A DNA stretch of 20,250 nt from assembly GCA_029939535.1 (NCBI GenBank), contig JAOZST010000058.1, positions 1-20,250 of the forward strand, given 5' to 3'. The DNA comes from NBML01 sp029939535. GTDB lineage: Bacteria > Desulfobacterota > Desulfobacteria > Desulfobacterales > Desulfobacteraceae. The position numbers and the translations under genes are program-made. The notes beneath the pieces are model-generated. The model saw nothing but the letters and a program-made list of their open reading frames with translations, searched no databases and had not been told where the DNA came from. Positions 6,521 to 13,679 of this stretch are shown one piece after another (positions within the stretch are counted from its first letter, which is position 1; the number at the start of each line of letters is the position of its first letter).

Positions 6521-7672
6521 ATGAGCCCCTGGTATTGTTCTGTCTGCCATTCTGAGTTTACAACAAAAGAAAAGCCTGTGGTTTGCGGTATCTGTCAATC
6601 TGATGTTCGCATGATCATGGATACATCATTAAAGCCAAAGAATCTGGAAGAGGTCAGGGATGCTGCCAGAAAAAAAATGAAAGGCATATGTGCGGTCTAT
6701 CCATCCTGTGATGGGAATCTGGATAAAATCTGCCAGCGGGAAAGCTATGGAAAACCCATTGGTCTGGGTGGAGCTGGCAAAGGGTTGTCCTTTAAAACAA
6801 ATGCCTTGGCCCTTGACGATATCAAGTTTAATATGTCTGTGGTGGGGGAACATTTTATACCAGATACCCATTGTTCCTTTCTGGGTCTTGATCTTGAGTT
6901 TCCAGTTCTGGCATCCTCCACCGCAGGTGCCCAGAAATATAATGATGCCATTGATGAGACCACATTCTGTAAGTCAGTGCTTCTAGGTTCCAAAGAGGCC
7001 GGTACCATTGGAATGCGTGGAGATACCTGGTTTTATACTATGGAAAATCATCCTTCTCTCCAGGCCATGGAAGCCCTTGATGGATATGGTATTCCAATTT
7101 TCAAGCCCAGGGCCCAGGATGTACTAAAACAATTTATAGAAAAAGCTGAATCCCATGGGTGCAGGGCTGTGGGAGTTGACCTTGACGGTGCCGGCTCTAC
7201 CATAATGGCTCGCCATAACCAGCCGGTATTTAAAAAATCAATGGCAGATATTAAGGAACTGGTGGAGTTTTCATCCCTGCCATTTATTGCCAAGGGGATC
7301 ATGAGGCCTGATGAGGCCCAGCAATGTGTGGATGCAGGTGTCTCTGTCATTGCTGTTTCCAATCACGGGGGAAGAGTCCTTGATTCCACACCGGGAACTG
7401 CCCAGGTCCTGCCCCTGATTCGGAATCAGGTTGGAGATTCTATTACCATAACAGTGGATGGTGGAGTTAGAACCGGGTATGATGTATTAAAAATGCTTGC
7501 CCTTGGGGCTGATGCAGTACTCCTGGGACGGGATATCATCCGTGCAGCAGTGGGGGGTGGAACCCTGGGGGTCAGGCTTCATCTGGAACATATAAAACAG
7601 ACCTTGAAAAAAGCCATGTTCATGACCGGGACAGAGAATATTAAAATGGCCAATTCAAATATTTTATTTTAA
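6521..7672 (+). CDS. FMN alpha-hydroxy-acid dehydrogenase with rubredoxin-like N terminus
   Basis: The 383-residue protein has two parts. Residues 1-26 hold a four-cysteine knuckle, CSVC and CGIC (Cys6, 9, 22, 25), like a rubredoxin or zinc ribbon. From about residue 70 follows an FMN-binding TIM barrel of the lactate/glycolate oxidase family: IAKGI (Lys258), SNHGGR (catalytic His282, Arg285), and the DGGVRTG and GRDIIRA phosphate-binding segments. The family oxidises L-2-hydroxy acids to 2-oxo acids. The Lys-to-His spacing of 24 equals that of glycolate oxidase. An AAAGGAG site precedes ATG. The flavodoxin and thioredoxin genes follow on the same strand. If the knuckle binds iron, it could pass electrons straight from FMN; if zinc, it is structural. 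The substrate is not known. Confidence 0.85.
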   Translation: MSPWYCSVCHSEFTTKEKPVVCGICQSDVRMIMDTSLKPKNLEEVRDAARKKMKGICAVYPSCDGNLDKICQRESYGKPIGLGGAGKGLSFKTNALALDDIKFNMSVVGEHFIPDTHCSFLGLDLEFPVLASSTAGAQKYNDAIDETTFCKSVLLGSKEAGTIGMRGDTWFYTMENHPSLQAMEALDGYGIPIFKPRAQDVLKQFIEKAESHGCRAVGVDLDGAGSTIMARHNQPVFKKSMADIKELVEFSSLPFIAKGIMRPDEAQQCVDAGVSVIAVSNHGGRVLDSTPGTAQVLPLIRNQVGDSITITVDGGVRTGYDVLKMLALGADAVLLGRDIIRAAVGGGTLGVRLHLEHIKQTLKKAMFMTGTENIKMANSNILF

Positions 7673-7736
7673 GGATTACACTGCAGGTAAAATTCGTATC
7701 CAGGAAAGGTTTAACGCAAATTAATAAGGGGGAAAA

Positions 7737-8171
7737 ATGGGAAAAGTTTTAATTGTTTATGCAACAAGATCTGAGGAAACAGCGGGAATAGCTAATCTTA
7801 TTGGAGAGGGTGTGCGAATTTCAGGACACGAGGCAGAAGTAAAGAAAATAAACAATATTAAAAATGAAGAAGATTTAAAGGGATATGATGCCTATGTATT
7901 TGGATCTGCAACCTACCATGGTGAAATGATCACCTCCATGAAGCAGTTGCTGTTTATTGGGGAGAGAGCTGAATTAAAAGAAAAACCAGGTGGTGCATTC
8001 GGCGCCTATGGCTGGAGTGGAGAAGCTGCGGGCAGGATTTTCGATACCATGGACAATATCTATGGAATGAAAATGGTCCAGGGAGGCCCTTTGATGCTGA
8101 AAGCAAGCTGGGTGGAAGGCGGAATAAAGGCTGCCCAGGAATATGGAAAAAATATTGCAGCAATGATCTAG
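7737..8171 (+). CDS. Flavodoxin-domain protein
   Basis: The 144-residue protein is a single flavodoxin fold. The FMN phosphate loop is ATRSEETAGIA (residues 9-19), and the flavin-contacting AFGAYGWSGEA segment is clear. That last segment closely matches AFGSYGWSGEA in the C-terminal domain of FprA in the same window, so this looks like a stand-alone relative of the flavodiiron flavodoxin domain. It would carry electrons between low-potential donors and reductases in the cytoplasm. A GGGGG purine run lies just before the ATG. The thioredoxin gene starts 9 nt after its stop, indicating one transcript, and the rubredoxin-like FMN dehydrogenase precedes it. Partner proteins are inferred only from order. 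Confidence 0.88.
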   Translation: MGKVLIVYATRSEETAGIANLIGEGVRISGHEAEVKKINNIKNEEDLKGYDAYVFGSATYHGEMITSMKQLLFIGERAELKEKPGGAFGAYGWSGEAAGRIFDTMDNIYGMKMVQGGPLMLKASWVEGGIKAAQEYGKNIAAMI

Positions 8172-8180
8172 GGGATTATT

Positions 8181-8624
8181 ATGTTTGACTCTGTTATCCT
8201 GGCCTGTGCTTCATGCAAGGCCAAAAACCGCATTCCCATTTCCAGGATCAAGGATGGGGCAAAATGCGGAAAATGCGGGGCAGTACTACCCATGGAAGAT
8301 CTGGGAAAGGTTTTTTCCATTAGCGATGCCACCTTTGAACGTGAAGTCATGGGGTCTGGACTTCCTGTCCTGGTGGACTGCTGGGCGCCCTGGTGCGGGC
8401 CCTGCCGGGCCATGGCCCCTGTGCTGGATGACCTGGCCAGAAAATATCAGGCACAGGTTAAAATAGTAAAGCTTAATGTGGATGAAAATCCAGTGACAGG
8501 ATCAAGGTTTTCCATTTCAAGTATACCCACCATGCTCCTTGTAAAGAACGGTCAGGTAAGGGATACCCTGGTGGGAGCTTTGCCCAGAGAACAAATGGAA
8601 GCGGCCATTGAGCGAATTATATGA
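8181..8624 (+). CDS. trxC: Thioredoxin 2 (zinc-binding type)
   Basis: The 147-residue protein matches TrxC. The N-terminal ribbon has CASC and CGKC (Cys9, 12, 29, 32) that bind zinc in the family, followed by a thioredoxin fold with WCGPC (Cys72, Cys75) and the cis-proline SIPTMLLV segment. It reduces protein disulfides and is linked to oxidative stress in other bacteria. GGGGATTATT precedes the ATG, 9 nt after the flavodoxin stop. The gene could be reduced by the FTR-type protein or by an NADPH thioredoxin reductase outside the window; neither is shown. Confidence in the family is high. Confidence 0.92.
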   Translation: MFDSVILACASCKAKNRIPISRIKDGAKCGKCGAVLPMEDLGKVFSISDATFEREVMGSGLPVLVDCWAPWCGPCRAMAPVLDDLARKYQAQVKIVKLNVDENPVTGSRFSISSIPTMLLVKNGQVRDTLVGALPREQMEAAIERII

Positions 8625-8625
8625 A

Positions 8626-9156
8626 ATAGAAAATCCAGGTTTTATTCAATGGCTGAAAGATAATTAATTGTTTACAAACATGAAAAAACATAATATCGGT
8701 ATGTATGATCGGTATTCTCCATTTCTGGGTTTTCTTGAACAAGAATTCATGGATGCCAGTGACAGGCTGCCCCTAAAATTTTCCCATGGGGATTTTCATC
8801 CCTTGAATGTGATCTGGGACCATCATCGTATCAAGGCTGTGATCGACTGGGAATTTTTAGGTTTTAAACCGGATATATATGATTTGGCCAACCTTGTGGG
8901 CTGCGCTGGAATTGAAAATCCCGAAGGGTTTGGCATGCCCATGGTTATAACCTTTTTACGTGAAATCCGGGCTGCAAAAATTATCAGTTCTCAAGGATGG
9001 CAATATTTCCCAGAGTATATCCTTGCATTACGATTTGCCTGGCTGTCTGAGTGGCTCAGGAAAAAGGACCAGGAAATGCTGGAAATGGAAGCCGCATTTA
9101 TGGATATTCTTATAAAAAACATAAAAGACCTTAGATATATCTGGGAAATTGGATAG
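8626..9156 (+). pseudogene. 5'-truncated aminoglycoside-phosphotransferase-family kinase remnant
   Basis: The open stretch from TTG 8668 (or ATG 8680) to 9156 encodes only the C-terminal lobe of an APH/choline-kinase-type phosphotransferase: HGDFHPLNVIWD (catalytic loop) and AVIDWEF (metal-binding aspartate). The N-terminal ATP-binding lobe, about half of a normal 300-residue protein, is missing. In the same frame, 13 codons upstream (ENPGFIQWLKDN) look like continuing protein but end in a TAA at 8665-8667. Further upstream is the intact thioredoxin gene. No Shine-Dalgarno precedes either start. It is best read as a decayed remnant without kinase activity; a short functional protein is possible but unlikely. 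Confidence 0.65.
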
Positions 9157-9212
9157 GATTGGCTGCCTTGGACCTTTTTAACAGTGATATATGTTTATAG
9201 TATTTTATGGGG

Positions 9213-9301
9213 ACATATTTGTATCAGACTTACTGAGTCATTGATACGATTTACTGAGACATGTCTGTGTCTTAAACCGCGATATTTTAAAAAAAATATC
9301 G
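9213..9301. repeat. Possible insertion-sequence end remnant with hairpin
   Basis: Two related 19-bp units with a 21-bp period (9222-9240 and 9243-9261; shared core TTACTGAG-CA) are followed by the palindrome AGACATGTCT (9257-9266). A perfect hairpin CGATATTTT-AAAA-AAAATATCG lies at 9280-9301. Spaced direct repeats of this sort resemble transposase-binding ends of IS21-like elements. No transposase is present, and no matching second end is visible. The remaining 9302-9413 bases hold no feature beyond the next gene's ribosome site. Confidence 0.35.
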
Positions 9302-9413
9302 AAAAGATTTGGAAATCAATGGATTTTTTATTTTTACGAAATAATTATACCCTGGTATGATGCTTGCTCTAATACATCCCAAGAAGAAGACTTCTAATCC
9401 AGGAGGGATACAA

Positions 9414-9653
9414 ATGTCTGAATTTAGAGCAGGTGAAAAGTTTCACTTAAAGCTAAAGACAAAACAGAGCCAGGGTATGTCTGGAAATTTTTACGGGGCT
9501 TTGAAATCCAAAAATGAGATATATTACCAAATGGCATCTCTTTTCAAAGAGGTGACTAAAAATGAAAAACAATTTGCATCTCAATGGATGAATTTTATTC
9601 TTAAATCAGATTCTTCAAATATCCCTGGTAAATTTTTTATAAATAATTTATAA
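9414..9653 (+). CDS. Small protein of unknown function
   Basis: Not recognised. The 79-residue product is basic, rich in Lys, Phe and Ser, with no cysteine motif, signal peptide or membrane segment. A strong AGGAGGG at 9401-9407 fixes the start at 9414; an upstream ATG at 9357 in the same frame has no such site. It lies 78 nt before desulfoferrodoxin on the same strand and could share its transcript. It also lies just after the decayed phosphotransferase and IS-like scar, so it might be accessory DNA. The good ribosome site is the main evidence that it is real. Confidence 0.55.
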   Translation: MSEFRAGEKFHLKLKTKQSQGMSGNFYGALKSKNEIYYQMASLFKEVTKNEKQFASQWMNFILKSDSSNIPGKFFINNL

Positions 9654-9731
9654 AATTAGTGATCCCAGTATCAACAATTTCTCCGGGTAATATAAAATTT
9701 AATCAATAAACTAAAAAAAGGAGCGAATCAA

Positions 9732-10112
9732 ATGGCAGACAAAATGGGTATTTACAAATGTGGTAAATGTGGGAATATCGTACAGGTACTTCATGGTGAA
9801 AAACCTCCGGTAATGTGCTGCGGCGATCCAATGGATAAACTTGTTGAAAATACAGTTGATGCAGCCAAGGAAAAACATGTGCCTGTGATTGAGAAAGTGG
9901 ATGGAGGCTATCTTGTAAAAGTGGGCAGTGTTGCCCATCCCATGGGTGAGGATCACTGGATCGAATGGATTGAACTTGTAAGCTGTGAAGGGAGCTATGT
10001 TCAACGCGTGATGCTGACCCCGGATAGTGTTCCTGAAGCCACATTTAAAACAGACACTGACGACGTTTATGCCTTGGCCTATTGCAATCTCCACGGTCTT
10101 TGGAAATCCTGA
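9732..10112 (+). CDS. dfx: Desulfoferrodoxin (superoxide reductase, two-iron type)
   Basis: The 126-residue protein reduces superoxide to hydrogen peroxide without releasing O2. The N-terminal desulforedoxin-like domain has Cys10, Cys13, Cys29 and Cys30 for center I. The catalytic center II ligands are visible: His49 (EKHVPV with Glu47), His69 (AHPM), His75 (DHWIEW), Cys118 and His121 (CNLHGLW). Length and order match the family exactly. AAGGAG precedes the ATG. A bidirectional terminator separates it from the convergent diiron protein gene. Rubredoxin is the usual electron donor and is encoded at 17553. The peroxide made would be a substrate for the rubrerythrin-like proteins in this window. 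Confidence 0.96.
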   Translation: MADKMGIYKCGKCGNIVQVLHGEKPPVMCCGDPMDKLVENTVDAAKEKHVPVIEKVDGGYLVKVGSVAHPMGEDHWIEWIELVSCEGSYVQRVMLTPDSVPEATFKTDTDDVYALAYCNLHGLWKS

Positions 10113-10134
10113 TTCTTTCAGCTGTTAAAAATAT

Positions 10135-10178
10135 TATAAAAGCCCACAAGTTCTCAAAAGAAATTGTGGGCTTTTATA
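10135..10178. terminator. Bidirectional terminator between dfx and diiron gene
   Basis: A perfect 15-bp inverted repeat TATAAAAGCCCACAA / TTGTGGGCTTTTATA has a 14-nt loop. GC-rich stem centre plus A-tract and T-tract edges suit termination on both strands between the two convergent genes. Confidence 0.9.
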
Positions 10179-10198
10179 TTCACTATATTGAATCTGGT

Positions 10199-10672
10199 TT
10201 ATTCTAATCCAACAAGCTTTGCAGCCAGCATTTTAATATGGCTCATCTCTTCCTTGATAATATCGTCAATTTTTGAGCTGCCCATTTTTTCAGATACCAG
10301 TTCCTTCATTCCAAGATAAAAGGCTATGGAGTCTTTTTCTGCTGTAATGGCAGAGGCAAGAATGCCCTTAATACTGGTTTCAGGCTGTTGTTTTTCAAAG
10401 AACACCCTGGTGTCGGCAAGGGCCTTTAAGTAAAGGGCATTTTCATCATTTGGGTCAAAGGTCGCTGTCAGGGTGTTTTCAGATGTAAGATCCTTTTGCA
10501 TTTCAGCAAAGGTTTGCTCATGACTGTCTTCCATGTCTGCAAGCCCAAGAAGAAATTGCTTGTGCCTATCCTCATCCACTCGGTTTGCTGATTCCCTGTA
10601 AAATTCAGCACCGTTTATTTCAATCTGTTTTGCCATTTCAAATATATCGTTTGCATTGAACTCGCTGGCCAT
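10199..10672 (-). CDS. Rubrerythrin-like diiron (ferritin-like) protein, second copy
   Basis: The 157-residue protein carries four helix motifs for a diiron site: Glu18 (EINGAEFY), E48DSH51, Glu112 (EKDSIAFY) and E142MSH145. No rubredoxin domain is fused. It would act in peroxide or oxygen defence. ATG at 10672 is chosen because GGAGGACAAA precedes it; the in-frame TTG at 10684 lies inside that ribosome site. It follows fprA on the same strand with a 48-nt spacer, so the two are probably co-transcribed, pairing an O2 reductase with a peroxide-handling protein. Its sequence is clearly different from the protein at 602, so it is not a recent duplicate. Confidence 0.87.
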   Translation of the reverse strand: MASEFNANDIFEMAKQIEINGAEFYRESANRVDEDRHKQFLLGLADMEDSHEQTFAEMQKDLTSENTLTATFDPNDENALYLKALADTRVFFEKQQPETSIKGILASAITAEKDSIAFYLGMKELVSEKMGSSKIDDIIKEEMSHIKMLAAKLVGLE

Positions 10673-10684
10673 TTTGTCCTCCAA

Positions 10685-10710
10685 ATTTTATAAACCCATT
10701 TTATAAACCA
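10685..10710. repeat. 13-bp tandem duplication in fprA-diiron gene spacer
   Basis: ATTTTATAAACCC and ATTTTATAAACCA are adjacent 13-bp units differing in the last base. They lengthen the spacer between fprA and the downstream gene just ahead of its ribosome site. Confidence 0.8.
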
Positions 10711-10720
10711 TAGGATATCT

Positions 10721-11917
10721 TTAGGATACTTTTTCTTTGAGTGTCTCTGCCAGCTTTACACCAAGATCAAAGCATTTTTGCAGATCAGCTTCATCTGGTA
10801 CATATTGAACTTTAACACCAGGATCAATAATATCCATTTTCATCTCTTCAAACTCTTTGTTCAATATCTTAACAGCCTCACCGCTCCAACCATAGGATCC
10901 AAAGGCAGTTGCAATTTTATTCTGGGGTCGAAGACCCTTTATATAGGTCATGACATCTGCAATCACAGGAAAAATGCTATTGTTCAGGGTGGGGGACCCC
11001 ACGGCAATTGCTCCTGCATCAAGCAATTCAGTGATAATGTCACTTCTATGCCACTTCCGGGTATTCATCAGCCTTACATTAACATCCTGGGATTCGATTC
11101 CACTGGTAATGGCTCTGGCCATTTTGGTGGTGCTGTCCCACATGGAATCAAAAATTACTACCGCTTTTTTTGTTGGTGCCTGTTTGGACCACACATCATA
11201 GGCTTTAATGATTTTAGACGGATTGCTGCGCCATAATATACCATGGTCCGGGCAGATCAGGTTGATTTTCAAGTTCATCTTTGCCACGTCTTTTAGCAAA
11301 GCCTGGACCCTTGGAGAAAAATGCAGCAGGATGTTGGCATAATATTTTCTCGCATGGGGCATGATCTCATCCCCGATTTCGTCATCAAAAAACATGTCAC
11401 CGCAATAATGCTGGCCAAAGGCATCACTTGAAAAGAGAATGGCCTCCTTTGCAAGGTAGGTAAACATGCTGTCAGGCCAGTGGAGCATTTTTGTATCTAG
11501 AAAGGAAAAAGTCCTATCTCCCAGTTTAAGTTCATCCCCTGTACCCACCACCTTAAAATTAAATTCACGATTAAAATGATTTTTCAGGGTTTGGGCCCCC
11601 ATTTTTGAACAATATATGGGTTTGTCTTTTCCAATTTTATGCATTATTTTTGGAATTGACCCGGAATGGTCCATTTCAGAATGGTTGCTGATGACGACAT
11701 CAATTAGCTTTGGATCAATTATTCTGCTGATATTATCCAGCAGTTCATCGCCAAAGCTGGCTTTGACCGTGTCAATGAGAATATTTTTTTCACCCAACAC
11801 TAAAAATGCATTATAGGTGGTACCCTCATAGGTGGAATATCCGTGAAAATCACGGATATCCCAGTCTCTGCAGCCGACAGAATATATCCCATCTGCTATT
11901 TCAATGGGTTTATACAT
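10721..11917 (-). CDS. fprA: Flavodiiron protein, rubredoxin:oxygen oxidoreductase
   Basis: The 398-residue protein reduces O2 to water (some members reduce NO). The N-terminal metallo-beta-lactamase-like domain has the diiron ligands His79-x-Glu81-x-Asp83 (NHSEMDHSG), His146 (MLHWPDS), Asp165 (SSDAFG) and a His in CPDHGILW. The C-terminal flavodoxin domain starts around residue 250 with a phosphate loop DSMWDSTTKMA and a flavin segment AFGSYGWSGEA. There is no C-terminal rubredoxin or flavin reductase extension, so it is a class A protein needing separate rubredoxin. The start MYKPIEIADG matches family N termini and has AGAGAGG upstream. A short leader ORF with a stronger ribosome site overlaps this start. 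It heads an operon with the diiron protein gene. Confidence 0.95.
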   Translation of the reverse strand: MYKPIEIADGIYSVGCRDWDIRDFHGYSTYEGTTYNAFLVLGEKNILIDTVKASFGDELLDNISRIIDPKLIDVVISNHSEMDHSGSIPKIMHKIGKDKPIYCSKMGAQTLKNHFNREFNFKVVGTGDELKLGDRTFSFLDTKMLHWPDSMFTYLAKEAILFSSDAFGQHYCGDMFFDDEIGDEIMPHARKYYANILLHFSPRVQALLKDVAKMNLKINLICPDHGILWRSNPSKIIKAYDVWSKQAPTKKAVVIFDSMWDSTTKMARAITSGIESQDVNVRLMNTRKWHRSDIITELLDAGAIAVGSPTLNNSIFPVIADVMTYIKGLRPQNKIATAFGSYGWSGEAVKILNKEFEEMKMDIIDPGVKVQYVPDEADLQKCFDLGVKLAETLKEKVS

Positions 11918-11943
11918 GCATCTACCTCTCTAAATTTAGTCAT
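11896..11943 (-). CDS. Short leader ORF overlapping fprA start
   Basis: ATG at 11943 is preceded by a perfect GGAGGACAATAA ribosome site and opens a 15-codon frame (MTKFREVDACINPLK, then TAG). It ends 22 nt inside fprA in a different frame. Its site is stronger than that of fprA, so it may couple or tune fprA translation. The peptide itself has no recognisable motif. Confidence 0.45.
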   Translation of the reverse strand: MTKFREVDACINPLK

Positions 11944-12215
11944 TTATTGTCCTCCAAAAAAATAAGAATTAATAAATTATCTTATACAGATTTATTTCAC
12001 TGCTAACCTAATTGTTGCAAGTAACAGTTGCAATAAATAATTTAATCTGCAAGTAACATGCCTTACAATTAGGTGTATAAGAAGTATGATAAAAAGGTAT
12101 CAACTTGATTGGTATTATTATAATATACGATTTGTAAAATCAATATATCATTTGGAAGCAGTGAAGATAGCTGCAAATATGCAAAATAGATATACATAAA
12201 TCAGGACATACATAA
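11944..12215. promoter_or_regulatory. Divergent regulatory region with repeats upstream of fprA
   Basis: No gene is seen. TGCAAGTAACA occurs twice as a direct repeat (12016-12026 and 12048-12058), 32 bp apart, about three helical turns. TTGCAA (itself palindromic) flanks 7 bp as TTGCAAGTAACAGTTGCAA at 12015-12033. ATCAACTTGAT is an 11-bp palindrome near 12099-12109. The geometry suggests cooperative binding of a regulator of fprA or of the divergent gene. Promoter boxes are not clear. Confidence 0.4.
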
Positions 12216-13637
12216 ATTAAAATATATAGAAAAAAAACTATAATCAATGTATCTGTTGAAAAAATGTTTGAGTGGCATGCCAGGGAAGGAGCTATTCTCA
12301 GGCTGACTCCTCCATGGTCTCCTTTGAAGTTGATTTCCCGTACAGGCATTGGCATTGAAAAAGGGGTGCAGGTTAAATTCAGGATGGACCTGTTCAAAAT
12401 TCCCATGACCTGGGAGGCTGAACATATAGAGTATCAGGAAAATACCATGTTCAAGGACCATCAGACAAAGGGGCCTTTTGCAAAATGGGAGCATACACAT
12501 TTGTTCCATGATCAAGGTAGAAATGACCAAGGTAAAAATGGCCAAGGAAAAAAAAGTTCTGTCATGGAGGATCAGGTGGCTTTTAAACTGCCCCTGGGTT
12601 TTCTCAGTCTTCCCTTTTACGGTTATGTCCTGAAAGAATTGGCACGGGTTTTTGATTACCGCCATCGAGTTCTAAAATATGATCTGGAACACAGATTGGA
12701 AAATAACTCAGAGCCTGGAGCAGGTAAGGCCAGAAAACAACGGATCCTTATTTCCGGGGCCAGCGGCAGCATAGGCTCCATTCTTGTTCCTTTTTTAAGA
12801 ACCTGCGGCCATGAGGTTGTCCGCCTGGTTCGTAAATCATCAAATCTTGAAAACGATGAGCTTTTCTGGGACCCTTACAATAATATTCTGGACATGGAAA
12901 AAGCCGGTTCCATTGATGCTGTTATCAATCTTAACGGCGCTGATATCTCCCGGGGCAGATGGAGCATGAAAAAAAGACAATTAATTGTTGATTCAAGGGT
13001 AAAACCCACAATGGTTTTGGTGGAAAAAATGAAGCAGATGGCTGTTCCCCCCTCGGTTTTTATTTCCTCCTCGGCCATTGGCCTGTATGGTGAAGGGCAG
13101 AACAGGGTGCTGACGGAAAAAGACCCAAAGGGCGACTCATTTATTTCCAGGGTTTGTGACCAATGGGAAAAAGCCTCTTTTGATGCACAAAAAGCAGGTA
13201 TCAGGACCATTCAATTGCGCATTGGCGTGGTGCTGACTCCTTCTGGAGGTGCCCTGAAAAGAATGCTGCTGCCATTCAGTCTTGGGCTTGGCACAAGGCT
13301 TTCCAAGGGCAGTCAATACATGAGCTGGATAAGTATGGACGATGCCCTGGGCGGCATCCTCCATATTTTGAAAAATCAGGATGTTGAAGGAGCAGTCAAT
13401 TTGACTGCCCCCAATCCGGTGACCAATAAAATGTTTACTAAAATCCTGGGCCGGGTGATGTCACGGCCAGCCCCTTTTGTGCTTCCCAGATGGATGGCAA
13501 TTGGTCTATGGGGAGATATGGGAAAGGAAACACTTTTGACCAGTGCCAGGGTAATCCCTGAAAAACTTTTGAAAAGTGGATTTTCCTTTGAACATAACAA
13601 AATAGAGCCTGCCTTGAAAGATATGCTGGGCAGATAA
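12216..13637 (+). CDS. SRPBCC domain fused to TIGR01777-type epimerase
   Basis: The N-terminal part (to about residue 140) is an SRPBCC ligand-binding fold with FEWHAREGAILRLTPPW. The C-terminal part is an NAD(P)-binding extended SDR of the TIGR01777/YfcH group: ISGASGSIG glycine motif (Gly165-171 counted from ATG 12264), INLNGADI, RWS..K..I, and SSSAIGLYG. The reaction is unknown for the family. The ATG at 12264 lies inside the SRPBCC domain and has no ribosome site. In the same frame, ATT at 12216, right after a stop and 9 nt after AGGA, would give MKIYRKKTIINVSVEKMFEW, a much better domain start. The gene therefore may begin with a rare AUU. A DQGRN-type pentapeptide repeat occurs within. 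Conservative start: 12264. Confidence 0.82.
   Translation: MKIYRKKTIINVSVEKMFEWHAREGAILRLTPPWSPLKLISRTGIGIEKGVQVKFRMDLFKIPMTWEAEHIEYQENTMFKDHQTKGPFAKWEHTHLFHDQGRNDQGKNGQGKKSSVMEDQVAFKLPLGFLSLPFYGYVLKELARVFDYRHRVLKYDLEHRLENNSEPGAGKARKQRILISGASGSIGSILVPFLRTCGHEVVRLVRKSSNLENDELFWDPYNNILDMEKAGSIDAVINLNGADISRGRWSMKKRQLIVDSRVKPTMVLVEKMKQMAVPPSVFISSSAIGLYGEGQNRVLTEKDPKGDSFISRVCDQWEKASFDAQKAGIRTIQLRIGVVLTPSGGALKRMLLPFSLGLGTRLSKGSQYMSWISMDDALGGILHILKNQDVEGAVNLTAPNPVTNKMFTKILGRVMSRPAPFVLPRWMAIGLWGDMGKETLLTSARVIPEKLLKSGFSFEHNKIEPALKDMLGR
12510..12554 (+). repeat. Three 15-bp in-frame repeats in the SRPBCC domain
   Basis: Units GATCAAGGTAGAAAT, GACCAAGGTAAAAAT and GGCCAAGGAAAAAAA encode DQGRN, DQGKN and GQGKK in a loop between predicted beta strands. 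They look like a slippage expansion. Confidence 0.8.
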
Positions 13638-13679
13638 ATTAATCCAATAAGCAAACTAACCAAGATAATGGAAATATGA

